DNA of 15,447 nucleotides, from positions 1 through 15,447 of the forward strand of contig CAJYKY010000107.1 of assembly GCA_913775005.1 (NCBI GenBank). Direction: 5' to 3'. Source of the stretch: an uncultured Achromobacter sp. GTDB taxonomy: Bacteria; Pseudomonadota; Gammaproteobacteria; Burkholderiales; Burkholderiaceae_B. The notes under the pieces were generated by a model that saw only the letters and a program-made list of their open reading frames with translations, searched no databases and was not told the DNA's origin. The translations under genes and the position numbers were made by a program. Below, piece after piece: positions 7,222-14,357 of the stretch. How positions within the stretch are numbered: the first letter of the stretch is position 1; every line of letters begins with the position of its first letter.

Positions 7222-7249
7222 CTGGGCGGCGCAGGTAGCAGGCGCCCAG
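7222..7249. terminator. Hairpin between convergent genes, terminator-like
   Basis: CTGGGCG (7222-7228) and CGCCCAG (7243-7249) form a perfect 7-bp GC-rich stem with a 14-base loop. It lies in the 69 bp between the convergent DUF4261 and MFS genes, where a bidirectional terminator would be expected. No T-tract follows on either strand, so it is not a classical intrinsic terminator. Confidence 0.35.
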
Positions 7250-7269
7250 GCAGGTCGGATCGATGTCGC

Positions 7270-8490
7270 CTACGCAGCGTAGTGGCTCGCGCTGCCGTTG
7301 CGGTTGACACTGGGCCAGACCCGCAAGCCCAGAGCCAGCGCCGCTGCGCTTGCCGCCACCACGGTGACGCCCGTCCAACCCCAGTGCGCCAGCGCCAGGC
7401 TGCCCAGCGCGCCACCGGCGGCCATGCCGATGAACACACCCGTCATCAAGATGGCATTGAGCCGGCTGCGGGCGGCGGGGTCGATGCCGTAGACGATGCT
7501 TTGATGCGCGATCAGCGAGGTCTGGATGCCCAGGTCAAAACCGATGGCGCTGCCCGCGATCAACCACAGTGCAGCATGCGGTGACAGCAGCGGCAGGAAG
7601 ATCATGGCCGCGAACGACACCATCGTCAGCGCGGCACCCAGACTGGCGACGGCCTTCGGACCCCGCGTATCCGCCACGCGGCCGGCCAGCGGCGCGGCCA
7701 GCGCACCCGCTGCGCCCGCCAGGCCGAATGCTCCTGCGGCGCCTGCGCCCAGATGGAACGGCGCGCCGTGCAGCATCACCGCCAACGTCGACCAGAACGC
7801 GCTGAATCCCAACGACAGCAAGCCTTGCGCAGTCGCAGCGCGGCGCAGGCCCGGGTGTTGGCGCCACAGGGTCGCCAGCGAACCGAGCAAGGCGGCGTAG
7901 GACAGTTGCGCGGTGGGCGCAAAGCGCGGCAGGCCACGCCACAGCGCCATGCCCAGGGCCACGATGGTGACGGCTGCCGCCACGAACATGGCGCGCCAGC
8001 CAAGCTGTTCAGCCACGAAGCCGCTGACCACGCGCGACAGCAGAATGCCCAGCAGCAATCCCGTCATGACGGTGCCGACGATCTTGCCGCGTTGTTCGGC
8101 GGGCGCCAGGTGCGCGGCGGCGGGCACGATGTCTTGCGCCAGCGTGGCCGACACGCCCACGACGAAACTGGCTGCCAGCAGCACGCCAATGGACGGCGCC
8201 ACGGCGGCGGCCAGCAGCGCCAGGCTCAGCACGGCCGCCTTGATCAGGATGATGCGCTTGCGGTCATGGCGGTCACCCAAGGGCGCCAGCATCAGAATGC
8301 CGAAGGCATAGCCTAGCTGCGTCAACGTAGGAATCCAGCCCAGCGTCTCGGCGTTGGCGTGGATGTCCACGCCCAGTACGCCCAGCATGGGCTGGCTGTA
8401 ATACAGCGACGCGACCGACAGGCCGGCGCCGATGGCTAGAAGAAAAACCAGGCTGCGAGACAGGCTGGGGGAATCGGAGGGGGAGGTCAT
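7270..8490 (-). CDS. MFS transporter, drug/sugar efflux type
   Basis: This 406-residue major facilitator protein should span the inner membrane about 12 times, with hydrophobic segments along the whole length. The family motif A between helices 2 and 3 is present as GILMLAPLGDRHDRKRI, and the N-terminal YYSQPMLGVLG is typical of the DHA1/AraJ-like exporter group. The second-half equivalent of motif A reads LAGRVADTRGPK. It is probably a proton-driven exporter; the substrate is not predictable. ATG 8490 (MTSPSDSPSLSRSL) is preferred to the upstream TTG at 8523, which adds residues without family character. It is divergent from a LysR gene across 98 bp, the usual arrangement of a LysR-controlled efflux pump. 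The convergent DUF4261 gene ends 69 bp downstream. Confidence 0.9.
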   Translation of the reverse strand: MTSPSDSPSLSRSLVFLLAIGAGLSVASLYYSQPMLGVLGVDIHANAETLGWIPTLTQLGYAFGILMLAPLGDRHDRKRIILIKAAVLSLALLAAAVAPSIGVLLAASFVVGVSATLAQDIVPAAAHLAPAEQRGKIVGTVMTGLLLGILLSRVVSGFVAEQLGWRAMFVAAAVTIVALGMALWRGLPRFAPTAQLSYAALLGSLATLWRQHPGLRRAATAQGLLSLGFSAFWSTLAVMLHGAPFHLGAGAAGAFGLAGAAGALAAPLAGRVADTRGPKAVASLGAALTMVSFAAMIFLPLLSPHAALWLIAGSAIGFDLGIQTSLIAHQSIVYGIDPAARSRLNAILMTGVFIGMAAGGALGSLALAHWGWTGVTVVAASAAALALGLRVWPSVNRNGSASHYAA

Positions 8491-8549
8491 GATGGCTATC
8501 CAAGGGGATCGGGTACGGGGCAAATTCTGGGCGTGTCGGCCCGGTTTTG

Positions 8550-8562
8550 GTAGCCAACCTAC
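8550..8562. promoter_or_regulatory. Possible regulator site between MFS and LysR genes
   Basis: GTAG (8550-8553) and CTAC (8559-8562) form a short inverted repeat with a 5-base spacer in the divergent region. CGTTATACG at 8572-8580 is another near-dyad and contains -10-like TATAAC on the minus strand. Both are short and could be chance. Confidence 0.2.
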
Positions 8563-8588
8563 GGGTACATCCGTTATACGATAGGCGT

Positions 8589-9554
8589 ATGACCACGTCT
8601 GCGTTGCCTCCCGCTATGCCCTCCCCTGATGCCTTGAATGCCCCCTCCGGCACCGATCGCCTGCTGCTGATCGAAACCTTTGTGCGCATCGTGGAAGCCG
8701 GAAGCCTGTCGGCGGCAGCCGCGCAAATGGGCGGCACTCAGCCTACTGTCAGCCGGCGTCTGCAATTGCTGGAACGCACGATGGGCGTGCGCCTGCTGCA
8801 ACGTTCCACCCACGCCATCCGGCTGACCGAAGACGGGCAACGCTGTTATGAGCGCGCCAAGGATCTGATTGCCACGTGGCAATCGTTTGAAAGCGAGGTG
8901 CGCGGCGCGGGCGATGAACCTATCGGCACGCTGCGCGTGGTGGCGCCGCATGCGTTCGGGCAGGATCAGTTCGTTGAACCGTTGACGCGGTATCTGCGGC
9001 GCTATCCGAACATGCGGGTGGAATGGCTGCTGCACGATCGTATGCCGGACCTGATCGCTGAAAACGTCGATTGCGCGATCCGTGTCGGTGCGGTGACTGA
9101 CCCGTCCGTCGTGGCGGTGAAGCTGGGCGACGTGCCGCGCATCGTGGTCGCATCGCCGGATCTGTTGCAGGGGGCGCCGGTGCCGCAGCAGCCTGCCGAA
9201 TTGGCGCGGCTGCCTTGGTTGGCGCTGCGCACCTTCTATCGCACCGAGGTCCAGCTGGCGCATGGCGCGACGGGCGCGAAGGAATGCTTCGACATCCAGC
9301 CGCGCCTGTCCACCGATGGCCTGCACGCCTTGCGCAAGGCGGCTGTGCTGGGGCTGGGCGTGGCGCTGGGATCGGCCTGGGTCATGCAGGACGATCTGGC
9401 GGCTGGCCGGCTCGTGCATCTGGCGCCTGAATGGCGCGCCGAGCCCTTGCCGGTGTTTCTGGTCTACGCGCCGTCACGCTTTCAACCGGCAAGGCTGCGC
9501 CGCTTCATTGAAGTCATGCGCGAGCACCTGCCGGCGGAATTGGCCGGCGGGTGA
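8589..9554 (+). CDS. LysR family regulator, divergent from the MFS exporter
   Basis: This 321-residue LysR regulator has an N-terminal extension of about 20 residues, rich in Pro and Ala. A winged helix-turn-helix follows (about 25-85: ETFVRIVEAGSLSAAAAQMGGTQPTVSRRLQLLERTMG, LLQRSTHAIRLTEDG), then an effector domain from ~110 (GTLRVVAPHAFGQDQFVEPLTRYLRRYPNMRVEWLLHDRMPDLIAENVDCAIRVG). The last stretch is the form typical of the LysR group with DxAIRxG. ATG 8589 is chosen over a GTG at 8547; the next in-frame ATG (8616) would remove only the non-conserved extension and is possible. Position suggests that it controls the divergent exporter gene. Its 3' end faces qor, with a 28-bp gap and no clear terminator. 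Confidence 0.92.
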   Translation: MTTSALPPAMPSPDALNAPSGTDRLLLIETFVRIVEAGSLSAAAAQMGGTQPTVSRRLQLLERTMGVRLLQRSTHAIRLTEDGQRCYERAKDLIATWQSFESEVRGAGDEPIGTLRVVAPHAFGQDQFVEPLTRYLRRYPNMRVEWLLHDRMPDLIAENVDCAIRVGAVTDPSVVAVKLGDVPRIVVASPDLLQGAPVPQQPAELARLPWLALRTFYRTEVQLAHGATGAKECFDIQPRLSTDGLHALRKAAVLGLGVALGSAWVMQDDLAAGRLVHLAPEWRAEPLPVFLVYAPSRFQPARLRRFIEVMREHLPAELAGG

Positions 9555-9582
9555 TCGGCAATACCGCCCGCAACACCATCGC

Positions 9583-10563
9583 CTAAGGCTTGATCACGAT
9601 AGCGCCCATAGTGGCGCGGCTTTCAGCAGCGCGATGCGCGTCGGCAATGTGATCCAGGTCATACTGCGCGCCGATGCTCGCGCGCACGGCGCCGCTCTGC
9701 ATGGCGGCAAACACGTCCGCCGCATTGGCGCGAAAGGTCTGCGTGTCGGCGTTGTGCGGGAACACGGACGGGCGCGTCAGGAACAGGCAGCCCTTCTTGT
9801 TCAGCAGTTCGGTGTCGAGCGCCGGAGCCGGCCCGGACGCCGCGCCAAACAGCACCACCATGCCAAACGGCGCCGCGCAATCGAGCGATCCCATGAAGGT
9901 GTGCTTGGCCACGGAGTCATACACCACGCGCGCCTTCTTGCCGCCGGTGGCATCGATAACCTGCGCCACCCAATCGTCTTTCGAATAATCGATGGCCGCA
10001 TGGCAGCCCGCCGCCCGCGCCGCGTCGCATTTTTCTGCGGAACCCGCCGTGCCGATGACGGTGGCGCCTAGCGCGTTCGCCCACGAACAAAGAATCTGCC
10101 CAACGCCGCCCGCGGCCGCGTGCACCAGCACGATGTCGCCCGGCTGCACGGCATAGGTTTTCTTCACCAGGTACTGCGCCGTCATCGCCTTGAAGAAGAT
10201 GGCCGCCGCTGCGTCGTCGGAAATGCCGTCGGGAATCTTCACCAGCTTCGCAGCTGGCACATTGCGCCGGTCGGCATACGCGCCCACGCCCGCATTCATA
10301 TAGACCACGCGGTCGCCAGAACGCAGATCCGTCACGCCCTCACCGACGCGTTCGATGACCCCGGCGGCCTCATGGCCCAGCCCGGTTGGCGTTGGCAACG
10401 GATACTTGCCGGCGCGCTGATAGATGTCGATGTAGTTGAACCCGATGGCCGTCTGCCGCAGCTGCACGTCGCCAGGGCCGGGATCGGGCAAGTCAGTGGT
10501 CACCAGCCGCAAAACTTCAGGGCCGCCAAACTCCGTCAAGCTGATGGAACGTGCCTGCGCCAT
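9583..10563 (-). CDS. qor: NADPH:quinone oxidoreductase, zinc-independent MDR family
   Basis: This 326-residue protein matches E. coli Qor in length and in landmarks: FGGPEVL at 12-18, AIGFNYIDIYQRAGKYPLPTPTGLGHEAAG at about 39-68, the NADPH-binding AAGGVGQ at 150-156, VVYDSV, and C-terminal ESRATMG. The zinc-binding cysteines of alcohol dehydrogenases are absent, as expected for quinone reductases. The enzyme reduces quinones with NADPH, often in oxidative or xenobiotic stress. ATG 10563 has GGAG about eight bases upstream and fits the family start; the longer frame from 10608 does not. It follows the ornithine-cyclodeaminase-family gene by 49 bp with no obvious promoter between them, so the two are probably cotranscribed. 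Confidence 0.94.
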   Translation of the reverse strand: MAQARSISLTEFGGPEVLRLVTTDLPDPGPGDVQLRQTAIGFNYIDIYQRAGKYPLPTPTGLGHEAAGVIERVGEGVTDLRSGDRVVYMNAGVGAYADRRNVPAAKLVKIPDGISDDAAAAIFFKAMTAQYLVKKTYAVQPGDIVLVHAAAGGVGQILCSWANALGATVIGTAGSAEKCDAARAAGCHAAIDYSKDDWVAQVIDATGGKKARVVYDSVAKHTFMGSLDCAAPFGMVVLFGAASGPAPALDTELLNKKGCLFLTRPSVFPHNADTQTFRANAADVFAAMQSGAVRASIGAQYDLDHIADAHRAAESRATMGAIVIKP

Positions 10564-10612
10564 AGGTCTACTCCACGATTTTTCAGGTTGGACTGCGCGA
10601 CCGGTCATTTAA

Positions 10613-11575
10613 TCAGCGCACGCCCGCCTGTTCAATAGGGGGCGCCGCCACCGCTTCGTAGACCAGCGTTGCCATGGTCAGGTCTTCCAGCGCGCTGCCC
10701 ACCGCTTTGAACACGGTGATCTCTTCATCGTTGCGCCGCCCGGGGCGCTGGCCGGTTGTCAGCTGATGCAGATCCCCGCGTATGTCTGCGCGCGTCAACA
10801 CGCCGGCTTCAAAAGCCGACAGCAGATCGCCCGCTTTGGTGGGCGCTTCATCGGTGTCTACATAGACGGTGGTGCCATCGAAACACGCCACGTCGGTCTC
10901 GCGCATGTCAGGCTTGAAGCTGCCGATCAGGTCTAGATGCACGCCCGGCTGCAACCATGCGCCTTGTATCAACGGCACGGTGGACAGCGTGGCGCAGCTG
11001 ATGATGTCGGCGCTGCGCGCGGCAGCTTCCAGGTCGGTGGTGGCGTGGGCGTCAAAGCCCTGTTCGCGCAACTGCTGCGCAAGCGCCTCGGCGCCGGCCG
11101 CACGCACGTTCCATACCATCACGCGCTGGATCGGGCGCACGGTGCGCATCGCCTGCGCCACCAGGCCGGCAATGCGGCCAGAGCCGACGATCAGCAACGT
11201 GCTGGCGTCTTTGCGTGCCAGGTAATCTGCGCCCAGCGCCGCCGCGCCCGCCGTGCGATACACGGTGACGATGTCGCCATCCAGATGCGCGAGCGGCACG
11301 CCGGTGGTGGCGCGATACAGCGTGTAGGTCGCGTGCAGGCCGGGCAGGCCTTGATGCGTGTTCTCGGGAAAGATGTTGATGACCTTCACGCCGAAATACC
11401 CGCCGTCGTTCCAGGCGGGCATGATCAGCGTGGTGCCCTGCGCGGCGCCCGACTGGATGGCATGCACGTGCCGGGCCGGCACGGTGGCGCCGTCGCGAAA
11501 GGCGTTGCGCAGGGCGGGGATCACGGCGTCAAACGATAGGGCGCCGCGTGTTTGCTCGGTGTCGATAAAACGCAT
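10613..11575 (-). CDS. Ornithine cyclodeaminase/mu-crystallin family protein, probable imine reductase
   Basis: This 320-residue member of the OCD/mu-crystallin family has the conserved Lys64 in FGVKVINIFPEN, a Rossmann nucleotide loop VGSGRIAG at about 130-137, and C-terminal DEEITVFKAVGSALEDL. The segment DLIGSFKPDMRE (about 216-227) is the form found in reductase members such as delta-1-pyrroline-2-carboxylate reductase or alanine dehydrogenase-like proteins. True ornithine cyclodeaminases carry a different catalytic-Asp loop, so NAD(P)H-dependent reduction of a cyclic or linear imine is more likely than ornithine deamination. The substrate is unknown. The gene begins 48 bp after the EAL gene on the same strand and is followed by qor. 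Its ribosome site (AGGCAG) lies in the 3' arm of a predicted hairpin. Confidence 0.9.
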   Translation of the reverse strand: MRFIDTEQTRGALSFDAVIPALRNAFRDGATVPARHVHAIQSGAAQGTTLIMPAWNDGGYFGVKVINIFPENTHQGLPGLHATYTLYRATTGVPLAHLDGDIVTVYRTAGAAALGADYLARKDASTLLIVGSGRIAGLVAQAMRTVRPIQRVMVWNVRAAGAEALAQQLREQGFDAHATTDLEAAARSADIISCATLSTVPLIQGAWLQPGVHLDLIGSFKPDMRETDVACFDGTTVYVDTDEAPTKAGDLLSAFEAGVLTRADIRGDLHQLTTGQRPGRRNDEEITVFKAVGSALEDLTMATLVYEAVAAPPIEQAGVR

Positions 11576-11581
11576 GAATCG

Positions 11582-11622
11582 CTGCCTGAAAGAGTGAGGC
11601 CCATCGAACGGGCAGCAGGCAG
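11582..11622 (-). promoter_or_regulatory. Hairpin in the EAL-OCD intergenic gap that covers the OCD ribosome site
   Basis: CTGCCTG and CAGGCAG (11582-11588 and 11616-11622) pair perfectly over 7 bp, with an inner GCCC/GGGC stem (11599-11602 and 11610-11613). In the minus-strand transcript it starts two bases after the EAL stop, and its 3' arm holds the likely OCD ribosome site, six bases before the ATG. It could dampen read-through or translation. No U-tract follows. Confidence 0.4.
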
Positions 11623-11623
11623 T

Positions 11624-12682
11624 CTAGCAGCGTGCGCTGGCCTGTAGAAGCTCGGCGCGGCACGGGCGGCCATACAGCCAGCCCTGGCCCGTGGCGTCGG
11701 GCGCGCGTTCCAGCACATAGCGGGCCAGCTCTTTGGTTTCAATGCCTTCGACCACCACATAGATGTTCAGACGGCGAGTCATCTCGAACACCGAATCCAG
11801 CACGGTGGCCGCCCAATCATTGGCGCTGACCCAGCGCACCAGAGAGCGGTCCAGCTTCAGGCCGCAAGCGCCCCACGTGAGCAGGTTGCTGAGGTTGGCG
11901 TAGCCCGCGCCAAAGTCGTCGATGACAACGCGAAAACCCGCCTGCCGGTATTGCGAGATCAGCTTGCGCGGATCATCGACCATGAACGCCAGCGACTCGG
12001 TGATCTCCAACACGATTCGGCTGGGCGAGATGCCGAACTCCTGTGTCGTCTTCAACATGAAGTGCACGAAGCTCAGGTCTTCGATATCGCGCGGCGTGAC
12101 GTTGATGCTGGCGTAGATGCCGTCGTCTTCGCGCAGCCTGTGCTGCAAATCACTTAACGTGGCGCGCACGACATGCCGCGTCAGCTTGCGGCCCAGACCG
12201 GTAGCCTCGGCCCACTGGAAAAACGTCTCGGGCGGAATGGCGCCCAGCGTTTCGTGCGACCAGCGTGCCAGCGCCTCAACGCCCACCATGCGGCCAGACG
12301 CCATCTGCACCAGCGGCTGATAAACAAGATGGATCTGTCCACGCCGCATGGCGCGCGTCAAACGGCGACGCACACCGCCCGGTCCTGCAAGCCAGCGATA
12401 CAGCAGCAGGCTAAGCAATACGCCCGACGCGCCGCCGCCAAGCGCCGGCCACAGAATGCTGCGTGGTGCGCTGGGCGCGGGTGCCGTGATGGAAGCAACG
12501 TCGATCGCAGGCGTGATCGCATGCAAACCCAAACCCAGGATGACCCCGGCCAGCACCACCAGAAAAAGGTAGGGCATGCAGGGGCGCATAAATCGATGCG
12601 AAATCGTCATGATGGCGAGCAAGGAAGTGGCGACAACAAGATGGTCGAAAAAGTGCGAACAGAACCATGAAAAGCGATGCAT
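11624..12682 (-). CDS. Membrane-anchored EAL-domain c-di-GMP phosphodiesterase
   Basis: The C-terminal ~250 residues form an EAL domain that hydrolyses cyclic di-GMP to pGpG. All usual catalytic or metal-ligand motifs are intact: VGVEALARW (EAL), Asn in SINVTPRD, LEITES, VIDDFGAGYANL, Lys in LKLDRS, VVEGIE and GQGWLYGRP, so activity is expected. The N-terminus has two hydrophobic helices (PYLFLVVLAGVILGLGLHAI and ILWPALGGGASGVLLSLLLYRWL) joined by a ~20-residue Pro/Ala-rich loop; the periplasmic CSS-type sensor of similar proteins is missing. There is no GGDEF domain. The start is uncertain: ATG 12682 is given, but GTG 12715 has a better ribosome site (CAGG) and ATG 12589 is where codon bias becomes strong. 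A perfect ECF-type promoter match lies upstream at 12755-12780. The OCD-family gene follows after 48 bp. Confidence 0.9.
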   Translation of the reverse strand: MHRFSWFCSHFFDHLVVATSLLAIMTISHRFMRPCMPYLFLVVLAGVILGLGLHAITPAIDVASITAPAPSAPRSILWPALGGGASGVLLSLLLYRWLAGPGGVRRRLTRAMRRGQIHLVYQPLVQMASGRMVGVEALARWSHETLGAIPPETFFQWAEATGLGRKLTRHVVRATLSDLQHRLREDDGIYASINVTPRDIEDLSFVHFMLKTTQEFGISPSRIVLEITESLAFMVDDPRKLISQYRQAGFRVVIDDFGAGYANLSNLLTWGACGLKLDRSLVRWVSANDWAATVLDSVFEMTRRLNIYVVVEGIETKELARYVLERAPDATGQGWLYGRPCRAELLQASARC

Positions 12683-12754
12683 TTCCGGCGTGTTGCGTGG
12701 TGACCATGTGGACACTTCGCGTGGCCTGACAAACGCTTGGCCTTCCGTAACTAG

Positions 12755-12780
12755 TTCGTGCGGGCGTGGCCACTTGTTAC
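12755..12780 (-). promoter_or_regulatory. ECF (SigF-type) promoter match upstream of the EAL gene
   Basis: Read on the minus strand, GTAACA (12780-12775) is followed by exactly 16 bases and CGAA (12758-12755). This equals GTAAC-N16-CGAA, the motif I recall for Caulobacter SigF (with NrsF). The same motif with the same spacing occurs at 14231-14256 on the plus strand. Expected start of transcription is about 12748, giving a 30-65 base leader depending on the start codon. Confidence 0.65.
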
Positions 12781-12832
12781 GCCCTTGACGTTACTTTGCA
12801 ATTGGCGAATCGCGTTTCTGTTGGGTTTTCGT

Positions 12833-12857
12833 GTGACTGTCTGGACACTTGAACGAA
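12833..12857 (+). promoter_or_regulatory. Possible autogenous promoter of the sigma gene (imperfect match)
   Basis: GTGAC (12833-12837) and CGAA (12854-12857) resemble the GTAAC/CGAA pair of the two perfect sites, but with one mismatch and a spacer shorter by one base. An alternative is the sigma-70 -10-like TATACT at 12906-12911, with a poor -35. Neither is strong. Confidence 0.25.
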
Positions 12858-12963
12858 CAGTAATAACTCACTCGATTTTTGTGTTTCCGTGTGTTGTGCG
12901 AGCCGTATACTGCGTGCCATGGATCAGCCCAAAGCCGTGTGTTCGGACAGGCTGCTGACCAGA

Positions 12964-13545
12964 ATGGCGAACAACATGCCAAGAGATATCACCGCCCGCT
13001 GGGGGACCGCGGAGTCGGAGCTTAGAGCGCTGTGGCTGCATGCTCAGGCTGGAGACGAAAGCGCTTATCGCGATGTGCTGGGCCGCATCGCGCGATTACT
13101 TCGCACGTACTTGCGACGGCGCATGGCTGGCCGTCTGGACGACGTCGAAGACCTGGTCCAGGAATGCCTGCTCGCACTGCATTTGCAGCGTGCAAGCTAT
13201 GACCCTGGACAGCCCTTGTCCGCATGGATCTATGCAATTTCTCGTCACAAGCTCATCGACTTCTGGCGACGCAATAGACGCTATGGTGATTTGAACGATT
13301 GCATCGACGACGTGGACGAATCGCTGCTGGTGGGCGAAGCCGCTGAAACGGCGCCGCATGTGGATCTGGCAGGCTTGCTGGGTGAATTGCCCGAGGCGCA
13401 ACGCGTGGCAATCGAACTCACCAAGCTTGAAGGCTTGAGCGTGGCGGAGGCCGCCGGCCGGATCGGAACGACCGAAGGCGCCATTCGCGTGCAAGTGCAT
13501 CGTGGGTTAAAAAAGCTGAGCCAACTCGTCAAGGTAGCCATGTAG
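12964..13545 (+). CDS. ECF RNA polymerase sigma factor of the NrsF-linked (SigF-like) type
   Basis: This 193-residue ECF sigma factor has only regions 2 and 4. Region 2 spans about 33-103 (AYRDVLGRIARLLRTYLRRR, DVEDLVQECLLALHLQRASYDPGQPLSAWIYAISRHKLIDFWRR). Region 4 spans about 140-187 (LPEAQRVAIELTKLEGLSVAEAAGRIGTTEGAIRVQVHRGLKKL) and carries the helix-turn-helix that reads the -35. Its partner, the NrsF-type anti-sigma gene, starts on the last base of its stop codon (TAGTG), so the two are cotranscribed and coupled. In characterised systems of this type the membrane anti-sigma holds the factor until metal or redox stress. The start is uncertain: ATG 12919 would add 15 residues and ATG 12976 would remove four, with no strong ribosome site at any of them. 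Two perfect GTAAC-N16-CGAA sites flank this pair and are its likely targets. Confidence 0.92.
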   Translation: MANNMPRDITARWGTAESELRALWLHAQAGDESAYRDVLGRIARLLRTYLRRRMAGRLDDVEDLVQECLLALHLQRASYDPGQPLSAWIYAISRHKLIDFWRRNRRYGDLNDCIDDVDESLLVGEAAETAPHVDLAGLLGELPEAQRVAIELTKLEGLSVAEAAGRIGTTEGAIRVQVHRGLKKLSQLVKVAM

Positions 13546-14171
13546 TGAAAACAGACGACTTCGTCGACTTCCTTGCCACCGGCGCCGGCCCCGCGCCCGC
13601 GTTCGATGTCTCGCGCAGGCTGGGCATGGCCGCCTTGGTGGGTCTGGCGGCCAGCCTGGGTATCGGTCTGGCTGCCCATGGCCTGCCCATTCCCAGCCTC
13701 TCATTTTCTGGTCGATGGTTCTCGGCAGCCTATGCCTTGGCGCTGCTGGCCAGCGGCTGGGTGATGCTCAAGCGCCTGTCCCGGCCGGTGTCCCGGGTGG
13801 GCGGGCCGGTATGGGCATTGGTGTTGACGATGCTTGTGATGGGTGGCGTTGGTGCCGCGATGTCCGATGCGCCGGATGCCTTTGATTCGCTGAACGCTGA
13901 CCAACTCTGGTTGACGTGCCCACTGTTGGTGTTGCTCTTTTCGCTGCCCGGACTGGCGGCCACGCTATGGGCCATGCGCGGTCTGGCGCCGACGCGGCTG
14001 CGCCTTGCCGGCTTTGCTGCCGGCGTGTTTGCGGGCGCGCAAGGGGTGCTGGGTTATCTGCTGGTCTGCCCCGAAGAATCGCTGTTGCTTGCCACGATCT
14101 GGTACACGCTGGGCGTGCTGCTCAGCGGTGTGCTCGGCATGTTGATCGGGCAAAAAGTGCTGCGCTGGTAG
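13545..14171 (+). CDS. nrsF: NrsF-type (DUF1109) membrane anti-sigma factor
   Basis: This 208-residue inner-membrane protein has a short cytoplasmic N-terminus, MKTDDFVDFLATG, typical of the DUF1109/NrsF family, then six hydrophobic helices (about 27-47, 58-76, 87-106, 121-144, 153-174 and 179-203). It should bind and restrain the sigma factor encoded just upstream. Two cysteines, Cys125 (LTCPLL) and Cys175 (LVCPEE), are 50 residues apart, the same spacing as the Cys131/Cys181 pair that I recall as essential for chromate/cadmium sensing in Caulobacter NrsF. It starts with GTG (TAGTG overlap with the sigma stop), with AAGG ten bases upstream. No convincing terminator follows; the next gene has its own ECF-type promoter match 60 bp downstream. 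Confidence 0.9.
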   Translation: MKTDDFVDFLATGAGPAPAFDVSRRLGMAALVGLAASLGIGLAAHGLPIPSLSFSGRWFSAAYALALLASGWVMLKRLSRPVSRVGGPVWALVLTMLVMGGVGAAMSDAPDAFDSLNADQLWLTCPLLVLLFSLPGLAATLWAMRGLAPTRLRLAGFAAGVFAGAQGVLGYLLVCPEESLLLATIWYTLGVLLSGVLGMLIGQKVLRW

Positions 14172-14230
14172 CGCCGCCAAGCGCAACGTCGCGCCCTCAG
14201 GGATTTTTCCCGCATCAATAACGAAATCCG

Positions 14231-14256
14231 GTAACGAAACGCCGTGCGCCGGCGAA
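14231..14256 (+). promoter_or_regulatory. ECF (SigF-type) promoter match upstream of the ANL-family gene
   Basis: GTAACG (14231-14236), 16 bases, then CGAA (14253-14256): the same GTAAC-N16-CGAA form as at 12755-12780. It lies in the 186-bp gap between the anti-sigma gene and the ATG at 14358 and points at the latter, predicting a leader of about 95 bases. Confidence 0.65.
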
Positions 14257-14357
14257 TAAGAAGACATGCCGGCGCTTGCCGCAGCGATCTTCAAACATGG
14301 GATCAGGACGCGCGGGTGTTTTCGCCGTCGCGCCGCGCCGGCCCTACCGGGGCTTCC

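Noticed and set aside
9555..9582. Terminator between the convergent LysR and qor genes
   Set aside because: The 28-bp gap shows no stem or T-tract that I can support.
12747..12772. Plus-strand GTAACT at 12747 as an ECF promoter for the sigma gene
   Set aside because: The base positions 16 after it read GCCA, not CGAA, and no acceptable -10 occurs within one base of that spacing.
12889..12963. GTG 12889 as start of the sigma gene
   Set aside because: It overlaps the TATACT promoter-like element, lacks a ribosome site and adds residues (CCASRILRA) without family character.
14172..14225. CCCTCAGGGATTTTT as a terminator after the anti-sigma gene
   Set aside because: The stem is four pairs with a one-base loop, which cannot form. 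No other stem precedes the T-run.
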